Shown piece after piece: positions 1-5,493 of a DNA stretch of 7,100 nucleotides. Within the stretch, counting starts at the first letter, position 1, and every line of letters begins with the position of its first letter. A model generated the notes under the pieces. It did no database searches, was not told the origin of the DNA, and saw nothing but the letters and a program-made list of their open reading frames with translations. A program made the translations under genes and the position numbers. Origin of the DNA: Parachlamydiales bacterium (GTDB taxonomy: Bacteria > Chlamydiota > Chlamydiia > Chlamydiales > Rhabdochlamydiaceae); NCBI GenBank assembly GCA_020050965.1, contig JAGVJV010000043.1, positions 1 through 7,100 of the forward strand, read 5' to 3'.

Positions 1-46
1 TAGTGCGATGGGAATGTGTGTTACAGCAGTGGCCATAATGCTCAGA

Positions 47-80
47 TTCATGCGATGAACTAAAATTTCATCTGATGAAC
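47..80. repeat. Tandem pair of near-palindromic 14-mers
   Basis: TTCATGCGATGAAC (47-60) and TTCATCTGATGAAC (67-80) match at 12 of 14 positions and start exactly 20 bp apart. Each is itself palindromic: TTCAT-GCG-ATGAA in the first, TTCATC-T-GATGAA in the second. A weaker half-site, GGATGAC, follows at 114-120. Two dyads separated by about two helical turns would lie on the same face of DNA, as in many repressor or activator operators. That role is an inference: no regulator or target promoter is visible, and the gene they might serve would lie to the left of the window. Confidence 0.35.
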
Positions 81-173
81 AACTATTTCTGATTATTGCC
101 TTCCATCAGCTTTGGATGACTTTAATAAACCGCGTGTAGCCTCAAGGCCCAATTCTTCCAAACAGCAAGGCGC

Positions 174-242
174 CAAAAATCGATTGTCGCAAAGGGGATT
201 GTATTACCTCGATACTATCCCCTTTGCGACAATCGATTTTTG
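174..242. terminator. Long perfect inverted repeat, likely bidirectional terminator
   Basis: Positions 174-199 and 217-242 are perfect reverse complements over 26 bp. After one T/T mismatch (200/216) the stem continues with GTAT/ATAC (201-204/212-215), leaving a 7-nt loop (205-211). Each arm carries an A5 or T5 run at its outer end, so a transcript from either strand ends the hairpin in UUUUUG. It lies 66 nt past the ksgA stop, so termination of the rsmB-surA-ksgA operon is the simplest role. A stem this long is unusual for an ordinary intrinsic terminator, so a dispersed palindromic repeat or small MITE is an alternative. ACAGC occurs on both sides (162-166, 243-247) but is not placed like a clean target-site duplication. 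Confidence 0.65.
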
Positions 243-308
243 ACAGCTTTCAATCCCGCCTATTGCCCACCTTTTGAGTGAACTTGGGTATAAAATTCGT
301 CATCAAGA

Positions 309-1115
309 TCAGTAATTAGAGAGGTGTTTAAAAAGCGCCCCAAAGTCGGCAAGTGAAAGCTCTTGCGGGCGGGCTGTTGGCGAGCAGCCGATTGCTTTGA
401 GTGCTTGTTCGATCTTTTCCTGACCATACAATTCTTTCAGTGATGAGCGGATCATTTTGCGCCGCTGCCCGAATGCTTTGCGAGTCATAGCAAAAAACTC
501 CTCCGCCGAAAAGGGGAAGGCAAATTCTTTGAGCGGAAGATGGACCACGCAGGAATGGACCGATGGAGGGGGGTAGAAGGAATTGGGCTTCACCGTAAAG
601 CAATAATGGGGAGTGCTATAAGCATTTAGGAACAATGTAAAGCTGCTGTACATGGGGGTATTTGTTGAGGCGGTCATTCGCTCTCCCACTTCTTTCTGCA
701 CCATCACGGTCAGAGAGCTGATCTTGGGAAACTGATCGATGAAGCGGGTGATCACGGGTGTCGTGATGTGGTAGGGGAGATTGGCAACCACTTTGGTTCC
801 CGTGGGGATATTCTCGATTGAAAAGGTGAGCGCATCATCGCAAAAGACTTTTAATTTTCCGTTGTCTAAGCGATTCAGAAGTTGGGCTAGCTCTTTGTCT
901 TTTTCCACTGCATAGACGGTGGCACCCTTCTTGAGCATGCACTCGGTGAGAGCGCCCGGGCCTGGGCCGATTTCAAGGATCTGATCACCGGCCTTGATCT
1001 CGGCAGCGGCGCAGATCTTCTCCAAAATGTTCTGATCGATGAGGAAGTTTTGGGAAAGCCCTTTTTTGGCTCGGATACCAAGTTGATGGAGCTCAGATGG
1101 TCTATAAACGGGCAT
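309..1115 (-). CDS. ksgA: 16S rRNA dimethyladenosine transferase KsgA/RsmA
   Basis: Dimethylates two adjacent adenosines in the 3'-terminal helix of 16S rRNA (A1518/A1519 in E. coli) using S-adenosylmethionine, a late step in 30S subunit maturation in the cytoplasm. The 268-residue length is normal for the family. Visible motifs: KKGLSQNFL near residues 17-25, the SAM-binding ILEIGPGPGALTE at 47-58, the catalytic-site motif NLPY at 112-115 followed by HITTP, and the C-terminal FGQRRKMIRSSL (215-226) and RPQELS (249-254) blocks. The ATG overlaps the TAA of the upstream surA-like gene by one base (TAATG). No Shine-Dalgarno sequence precedes it, so translation probably depends on coupling to that gene. 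The stop is TGA. It is the last gene of the minus-strand operon and is followed by the long hairpin at 174-242. The assignment is secure; rRNA specificity is inferred from the family. Confidence 0.97.
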   Translation of the reverse strand: MPVYRPSELHQLGIRAKKGLSQNFLIDQNILEKICAAAEIKAGDQILEIGPGPGALTECMLKKGATVYAVEKDKELAQLLNRLDNGKLKVFCDDALTFSIENIPTGTKVVANLPYHITTPVITRFIDQFPKISSLTVMVQKEVGERMTASTNTPMYSSFTLFLNAYSTPHYCFTVKPNSFYPPPSVHSCVVHLPLKEFAFPFSAEEFFAMTRKAFGQRRKMIRSSLKELYGQEKIEQALKAIGCSPTARPQELSLADFGALFKHLSNY

Positions 1116-2137
1116 TACATCAGTGAAAAAGGCTGGAAGTCTGCCGGGATCGCGTCTAGGCTCTTCTCATCAAAGTTGAACTGCTTGCGCAATTTGGCGA
1201 TATAGAGCGGGTACTCTTGTTCCACCTCTTTGTCAAGAAGTTCATCTTGAAGGCTGTCTACCATCGCTGTATCAAATTTTGGCGGTGGGCTGACGGTATG
1301 CTCTTTCAGATAGAAAATTCGGTGGACGATGCTCTTATCGCGGCTTACCTGTGGGGTTGGCTCGCTATAGGATCCAGGCGTGAGGCTGCAGACGACTGCT
1401 TTATGCGCATCGGAGAGTGCTTTCCCTTCGACGCAATATTCATCGGATACGGTGACGGTAACCTCTTCTTCGCTTTTTTCAGTCAATTGCTTCGCCAGCT
1501 CTTCAAAAGGTAGCGGCTCGTCTTTGATCAGGGCGAGTGCTTTTTGCGCGTAGATGCTGCCTAGCTGTTCGGTCTTTCCTCGGATGGAGATCACTTGGTA
1601 CTTATATTCTTCCTTAGGAGGATTGTTTACGACGTGCTCTTGAAATGCCTTTTTGATTACATCGGGTCCTACGCGGTGGAGGGCTTTTGAATGAACGCGG
1701 TACCAGGTCATACGCTGAGCTGCGATCTCATTATGGATGAGCGCGCGCGCTTCATCGTAGGTAAGGCCCAATTTGTCTAAGGTGGCCACTACGTTTGGGC
1801 CAAAGCGCTCGTGAATCTGCTCGCGGATATCGCCGTCAGTGATTTTCATTTCCAGTTTCATCGCGTCTGCCACGATCAATTCGTTGTCGATGAGTTGATT
1901 GAGGGTTCGTTTCCAGTTTTGTGAAAAGAACTGGTGACGGTGGACGTTTGATTTAGCATACTCAGGATAGGCGCGCGTAAGGTACATATCCATTTTCTTC
2001 ATGACATCCATGACCGAAATATTCTTTCCATTCACGGTAGCGAGAATGCGATTTTGAATAACAAGTTCTTCTCCTTCAGCAAAAGCAACGATAGGAAGAA
2101 GTAAAGTGAGTAAATAGGGCAAAAATTTTGATTTCAT
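1115..2137 (-). CDS. SurA-like secreted chaperone / parvulin-type PPIase homologue
   Basis: Predicted exported folding factor for outer-membrane proteins. Residues 1-20 form a signal peptide: a short basic start, a leucine-rich core and an AFA site before EGEE. Residues about 27-150 resemble the SurA N-terminal chaperone domain, with a start like ILATVNGKNISVMDV and the helical segment NQLIDNELIVADAMKL. Residues about 178-280 have a parvulin-like layout (YQVISIRG, PFEELAKQL, LTPGSYSEP), but it is divergent, so isomerase activity is doubtful. The remainder resembles a SurA C-terminal helix. There is no second parvulin domain, so at 340 residues it is shorter than E. coli SurA (about 428). Two cysteines (C235, C250) in the mature part could pair outside the cytoplasm. 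It lies 16 nt after rsmB, has only a weak ribosome site, and overlaps ksgA by 1 nt. I recall a hypothetical protein next to ksgA in Chlamydia (CT355) that may be the counterpart, but have not checked this. Confidence 0.75.
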   Translation of the reverse strand: MKSKFLPYLLTLLLPIVAFAEGEELVIQNRILATVNGKNISVMDVMKKMDMYLTRAYPEYAKSNVHRHQFFSQNWKRTLNQLIDNELIVADAMKLEMKITDGDIREQIHERFGPNVVATLDKLGLTYDEARALIHNEIAAQRMTWYRVHSKALHRVGPDVIKKAFQEHVVNNPPKEEYKYQVISIRGKTEQLGSIYAQKALALIKDEPLPFEELAKQLTEKSEEEVTVTVSDEYCVEGKALSDAHKAVVCSLTPGSYSEPTPQVSRDKSIVHRIFYLKEHTVSPPPKFDTAMVDSLQDELLDKEVEQEYPLYIAKLRKQFNFDEKSLDAIPADFQPFSLM

Positions 2138-2153
2138 AGTCTCAGTATATGGA

Positions 2154-3281
2154 TTAAGGAGTTAAAAGTGAACCGAAAAATCCGTCCATTCCTCCTTCAG
2201 TGGGAAGTGATTTGAAAGAAGGGGCATACATTTGCAGCCCATGAGTCTGTCTGAAGTATTCGACTTGCTGTTCATTTTCTTGAGGAAGAATACTGCAGGT
2301 AGCGTAGACGATTTTACCGCCAGGAGCCAAATATTGAAGGGCGGCTGCGAAGATAGCTCTTTGTTCTTCGACTATTCGATCGAGCATCTCTTGTGTGAAT
2401 TTCCATTTAATATCTGGATTGCGGCGCAGTGTTCCCGTTCCACTGCAAGGGACATCCACAAGAACCCAATCCATTTTGCCCCGGAGCTCATTTTTTTGAT
2501 GCGAGTTGAAGGGGAGAATTTGTCCATTTTCAATTCCAGCCCGTTTTAATCGTTTCTTTGCTTCCACTAGAGGTTTGTCTCGGATGTCGTGCAGGTAGAC
2601 CTGGCCTTTGCCATTCAGTTTGTGAGCGAAGGCGAGGGTTTTTCCTCCCGCCCCAGCACAAAAGTCGAGCACCTGGTTGCCCGGTTTAGCGTCGATAAGA
2701 TCAGCAAGGAGTTGGCTCCCTTCATCTTGCACTTCGAAGAGGCCCTGTTTGAATTCTTGAAGCTCGTTAAAGTTGACTTTTTGTTCAAATTGGATACCCC
2801 AGGGGGAATAGTTAGTTTGAGTGAGGACAAATTCTTTCCCCAATTTTTCAATCAACGCTGCCCTAGAAGTTTTTAAGGGATTGACTCTGACGGTCGTAGG
2901 AGCGGGGGTGTTGCAGATAAAACAAATTTTTAAAGCATCCTCTTCACCATAAGCTTCAACCAACAGGTTAAAGAGAGTTCGCGGAAAGCTCGCTCGGACG
3001 TGGGCGGGGATGCTGGGGTCAAAAGCGCTTTTTTGTAGGTCGATCTGCTCGAGCGCTTTGCATCGATCTGCCCAAGTATGCGAGTTAGGGCAAAAGTAGT
3101 CGATTAGGCCAAGCCAACGGACCAGCTTGTAAATCTTTTCTGCGATAAATTTCCGGTCTTTTGATCCCAGAGCGCGATGAGCCCGAAAGTAGTTGCCCAA
3201 CTGGACGTCGAGAGGAATCGTTCCAAAATCAATAGAATGAAGTATTTGGAAAAGATGATGTTGTCGAAAAGTTTTCTCCAT
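2154..3281 (-). CDS. rsmB: 16S rRNA (cytosine-C5)-methyltransferase, RsmB/Sun family
   Basis: SAM-dependent m5C methyltransferase of the RsmB/NOL1/NOP2 family; in E. coli RsmB modifies C967 of 16S rRNA. Residues about 1-65 form the NusB-like RNA-binding domain typical of RsmB, which separates it from RsmF. The Rossmann domain follows: VRVNPLK at 131-137, FEVQDEGSQL at 182-191, the SAM-binding motif I DFCAGAGGKT (206-215), motif IV VDVPCSGTGTLRRNPDIKW with C279, and motif VI YATCSILPQENE with the nucleophile C329. Both catalytic cysteines are present. At 375 residues it is shorter than E. coli RsmB (429), mainly between the NusB-like part and the catalytic core. The end, DGFFGSLLTP, lacks the usual basic tail after DGFF. 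It is the first gene of the minus-strand operon, with a near-perfect -10 box just upstream and only a weak ribosome site. The exact target base is inferred from the family. Confidence 0.92.
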   Translation of the reverse strand: MEKTFRQHHLFQILHSIDFGTIPLDVQLGNYFRAHRALGSKDRKFIAEKIYKLVRWLGLIDYFCPNSHTWADRCKALEQIDLQKSAFDPSIPAHVRASFPRTLFNLLVEAYGEEDALKICFICNTPAPTTVRVNPLKTSRAALIEKLGKEFVLTQTNYSPWGIQFEQKVNFNELQEFKQGLFEVQDEGSQLLADLIDAKPGNQVLDFCAGAGGKTLAFAHKLNGKGQVYLHDIRDKPLVEAKKRLKRAGIENGQILPFNSHQKNELRGKMDWVLVDVPCSGTGTLRRNPDIKWKFTQEMLDRIVEEQRAIFAAALQYLAPGGKIVYATCSILPQENEQQVEYFRQTHGLQMYAPSFKSLPTEGGMDGFFGSLLTP

Positions 3282-3293
3282 AATTAGCTATCC

Positions 3294-3299
3294 ATTATA
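3294..3299 (-). promoter_or_regulatory. Candidate -10 box for the rsmB-surA-ksgA operon
   Basis: On the minus strand this reads TATAAT, a perfect sigma70-type -10 hexamer, ending 12 nt before the rsmB ATG. No good -35 hexamer is found 16-18 nt upstream (sequences near TAGATT only). A start site about 7 nt downstream would leave a very short 5' leader, which fits the poor ribosome site of rsmB. Confidence 0.45.
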
Positions 3300-3301
3300 C
3301 T
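3296..3301 (+). promoter_or_regulatory. Candidate -10 box for the doxX-lnt cluster
   Basis: TATACT on the plus strand differs from the consensus in one base and ends 20 nt before the doxX ATG. The region 17 nt upstream is T-rich (TTTCTC) with no clear -35. This box shares four bases with the minus-strand TATAAT, so the two divergent promoters could not easily be occupied at the same time. Confidence 0.35.
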
Positions 3302-3310
3302 GGTCCTAAA

Positions 3311-3315
3311 AGGAG
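3311..3315 (+). promoter_or_regulatory. Ribosome binding site of doxX
   Basis: AGGAG within AAAAGGAG, 6 nt before the ATG at 3322. It is the strongest Shine-Dalgarno sequence in the window and fixes the doxX start. Confidence 0.8.
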
Positions 3316-3321
3316 AAATCT

Positions 3322-3774
3322 ATGCAAAAATTTTTTTCATTTTTAGGTAGGCTCTGTTTTTGCTTTGCCTTTATCATTTCAGGGATCGCTAAGATTGTCC
3401 GCTGGGATGCGACCGAGCAGGAGCTTGTGAATCAAATGCTTGATGCCTTAAGCAAATCTTATCAGCAGCCTTGGGCTCAGGCGATTCTCGATCGGGTGAT
3501 CCCCCTTGCGCCAATGGTTCTTCTTGCTGCCACTATTGTCGAGCTAGGAGCTGCCCTATTGATTGTGTCAGGGATAGGGGTTCGCTTAGGAGCTCTGATT
3601 CTTTGCCTCTATCTGATTCCGGTGACTTTTATCTTCCACAACTTTTGGGACCTTCAGGGAGCTGCCCAGCAGTTGCAAATCGTCATGTTCCTAAAAAACC
3701 TCAGTATCTTTGGAGGAGGGCTACTCCTTTTAGCCTTTGGCTCTGGTCAGAAAAGGGTAAGTGTAAGTAAATAA
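3322..3774 (+). CDS. DoxX-family integral membrane protein
   Basis: A 150-residue, four-helix inner-membrane protein. Hydrophobic segments lie at about residues 5-25, 60-82, 86-107 and 120-140. DoxX-type signatures are GRLCFCFAFIISGIAKI at the first helix, VELGAALLIVSGIGVRLGAL (a conserved acidic residue, E74, in helix 2), FHNFWD at 105-110 and FLKNLSIFGGGLLLL in helix 4. Family members have been linked to thiosulfate:quinone oxidoreduction and, in mycobacteria, to redox stress complexes, but most are uncharacterised and I assign no reaction here. The start is set by the AGGAG at 3311-3315. The gene stands 4 nt before lnt and appears to be co-transcribed with it, so a link to lipoprotein or membrane maintenance is possible but only inferred from position. 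Stop is TAA. Confidence 0.88.
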   Translation: MQKFFSFLGRLCFCFAFIISGIAKIVRWDATEQELVNQMLDALSKSYQQPWAQAILDRVIPLAPMVLLAATIVELGAALLIVSGIGVRLGALILCLYLIPVTFIFHNFWDLQGAAQQLQIVMFLKNLSIFGGGLLLLAFGSGQKRVSVSK

Positions 3775-3778
3775 GGGC

Positions 3779-5407
3779 ATGCGAGCGGAGATCTTTCTTG
3801 TTGGATTGATCAGTTGTCTGATCGTCGCTTTTAGCCAACCAAGTTTTGCCCTATGGCTTGGTCCGATCGCGGCTAGCATGGGGTATGCCTTTTTTTGGCG
3901 GGCGATTGCCATCTATCCATTTTGGAGGCAACGCTTCTGGCGGGGGGTGGTTTGGTTTACCTCGATTTCTCTCATCCAGTTATCATGGATGAGTTCGATT
4001 GAATTCCAAGGTTACTATATTCTCTTTGTTTGGTTGGGTTTAAGTATTGGTGTCGGGATTCAATTTGGATTGCTCACCCTTTTCATTCCTTATGACAGGC
4101 CGCTCACTTTTCCTCGTATTTTGGCGATTGCTTCGGCTTGGACCTTATTCGAGTGGTCCCGCTTTTTCTTCCTCTGTGGATACAGCTGGAATTTAAGTGG
4201 ACTCTCACTATCAAATCCATATGCCATTCAGCTAGCTTCTATCTTCGGCGTTTTAGGGCTATCTTTCTGGGTGATTTTCACTAATCTTGTTGGTCTTAGA
4301 GCCTTGAAAAGGAAAGGGATCCCGAATTATGCAGTTTGGCTCATTGTCGCGGCTTTCCCCTATCTCTTTGGATTCGCTCATCTTAGCTTCCACCAGCGGG
4401 GAATGGAAAAAAATCAGGAGGCGTCCTTTTCCTGTCTTTTGGTCCAGACAGGGCTTTTACCTTCGGAAAGGACCTATCTCGGCGGAAGGGATATGGAGTA
4501 TCTATCTCCCTATTATCAATGGGAGAGAATTCTCTTTTTGTTGAAAGAGCAGAAGAGCGCCGATTTGATTGTCTTGCCTGAATCGGCGGTTCCTTTCATG
4601 TGGTCGAAATGTGTCTATGACAAAAGCAAGGTCGATCGGGTATTTTTCAATGCCTTTGGACCAGCCATCGCTGACTTCTTTCCTGAGGAGGCTCTTCCCT
4701 ATCGGAAAGATCAGAAGGTGTCCAATGCTTATTGGGTGCAGACGCTGTCCAATTTTTTGGGGAGCGAGGTGGTTATTGGGCTGGATCATGAAGATGAAAC
4801 GGGAAAATCCTATAGTTCGGCTTTCTATGTAAATCCGCAAGGTCCCGTTTTCGATCGTTACGATAAGCGGATACTCTGCCCAATGGTCGAATATCTTCCC
4901 TTTTCTTTCTTGTCCTCACTTGCCAAAATTTATGGGATCACCGATTTCTTCTCGCATGGTAAGGAAGCCAAGGTCTTTAATGGCAAACTGCCCCTGTCGG
5001 TCTCGATCTGTTATGAGGAAACTTTTCCCCAAAATGTACGAGAGGGTAGATTAAAAGGGGCCAAAATGCTTATTAATGTGACTAATGATGGGTGGTACCC
5101 CTATAGCCTCCTGCCGAGCCAACACTTCGAGCATGCGAGATTTCGGGCGGTGGAGAATGGGGTCCCTTTAGTAAGAGCTTGTAATACAGGAATCAGCGCG
5201 GCGGTGGATAGCCTTGGTCGCGCGATTGGTAAGCTAGAGGAGCGGAATTCGAAAGAGAAGAAACTTCAGGCAGGGGTGCTCTATGTTGAGCTGAATCCTT
5301 ACGAGTACCCAACTCTTTTTACGATTTGGGGAAACGGGGGAATCTTAAGTTTATGCTGCATCTGCCTAGGAGGATTTCTAATCTTAAAAAAAGAATTGCA
5401 CTGGTAA
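3779..5407 (+). CDS. lnt: Apolipoprotein N-acyltransferase Lnt
   Basis: Transfers an acyl chain from a phospholipid to the N-terminal cysteine of diacylated lipoproteins, the last step of lipoprotein maturation in the inner membrane. The N-terminal half (residues about 5-205) is a set of hydrophobic helices; the nitrilase-like catalytic domain spans about 215-505; a final helix lies at about 516-536. The catalytic triad is visible: E268 in VLPESAVPF, K363 in FDRYDKRILCP and C411 in SICYEETFP. Supporting residues are E371 (VEYLPF) and W439 in NVTNDGWY, followed by SQHFEHARFRAVENGVPLVRACNTGIS. At 542 residues it exceeds E. coli Lnt (512). The E-K distance is 95 residues against 68 in E. coli, showing an insertion of about 27 residues. 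The ATG lies 4 nt after doxX. The only purine run (AAGGG) is too close to serve as a normal ribosome site, so coupling to doxX translation is likely. Confidence 0.95.
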   Translation: MRAEIFLVGLISCLIVAFSQPSFALWLGPIAASMGYAFFWRAIAIYPFWRQRFWRGVVWFTSISLIQLSWMSSIEFQGYYILFVWLGLSIGVGIQFGLLTLFIPYDRPLTFPRILAIASAWTLFEWSRFFFLCGYSWNLSGLSLSNPYAIQLASIFGVLGLSFWVIFTNLVGLRALKRKGIPNYAVWLIVAAFPYLFGFAHLSFHQRGMEKNQEASFSCLLVQTGLLPSERTYLGGRDMEYLSPYYQWERILFLLKEQKSADLIVLPESAVPFMWSKCVYDKSKVDRVFFNAFGPAIADFFPEEALPYRKDQKVSNAYWVQTLSNFLGSEVVIGLDHEDETGKSYSSAFYVNPQGPVFDRYDKRILCPMVEYLPFSFLSSLAKIYGITDFFSHGKEAKVFNGKLPLSVSICYEETFPQNVREGRLKGAKMLINVTNDGWYPYSLLPSQHFEHARFRAVENGVPLVRACNTGISAAVDSLGRAIGKLEERNSKEKKLQAGVLYVELNPYEYPTLFTIWGNGGILSLCCICLGGFLILKKELHW

Positions 5408-5423
5408 GATGAGTTTGTCGTTG

Positions 5424-5442
5424 CGAAAATCTGCTATTTTCG
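5424..5442 (+). other. Small AT-rich inverted repeat between lnt and lpxC
   Basis: CGAAAAT (5424-5430) and ATTTTCG (5436-5442) form a perfect 7-bp dyad around a 5-nt loop in the only sizeable gap of the plus-strand cluster (5408-5493). It is too weak and lacks a proper T-run to be a convincing terminator. It might be an operator or attenuator in front of lpxC, or mean nothing. No promoter with good spacing is evident around it. Confidence 0.25.
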
Positions 5443-5493
5443 ATACCTTTTATCCTTCAGCACAGACTCAGGAATGTAAAAAAGAGGTGTCTG

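Larger units (their letters stand above)
1..308. other. Non-coding region downstream of ksgA
   Basis: I see no convincing gene here. All frames are broken by stops into short pieces. Two short stretches look slightly protein-like but lack starts and a recognisable family: a 36-codon open stretch on the minus strand (203 down to the TAA at 95-93) and a 20-odd codon stretch on the plus strand (244-306). They could be worn remnants of a lost gene or chance. The structured elements are a pair of palindromic 14-mers (47-80) and a long inverted repeat (174-242). No tRNA, rRNA or promoter with good -35 and -10 spacing was found. Confidence 0.6.

Noticed and set aside
162..247. ACAGC direct repeats flanking the long hairpin as a target-site duplication
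   Set aside because: The left copy is 7 bp away from the arm while the right copy touches it, so they do not frame the element symmetrically; a 5-bp match is easily chance.
274..294. Plus-strand promoter TTGAGT ... TATAAA in front of 300
   Set aside because: The spacer is only 9 bp, and the sequence would point transcription into the 3' end of ksgA on the opposite strand.
1217..1513. 98-codon plus-strand open frame
   Set aside because: It lies wholly opposite the surA-like gene, which has a signal peptide and recognisable domains. The open frame has no recognisable family features.
2232..2876. Two plus-strand open frames of about 100 codons
   Set aside because: They are antisense shadows of rsmB, whose catalytic motifs fall in the same stretch on the minus strand.
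4502..4840. 112-codon minus-strand open frame
   Set aside because: It is antisense to the catalytic domain of lnt and has no recognisable family features.
5424..5442. Intrinsic terminator after lnt
   Set aside because: The stem is only 7 bp, mostly A-T, and is followed by ATACCTTTTATCC rather than a clean T-run, so I do not call it a terminator.
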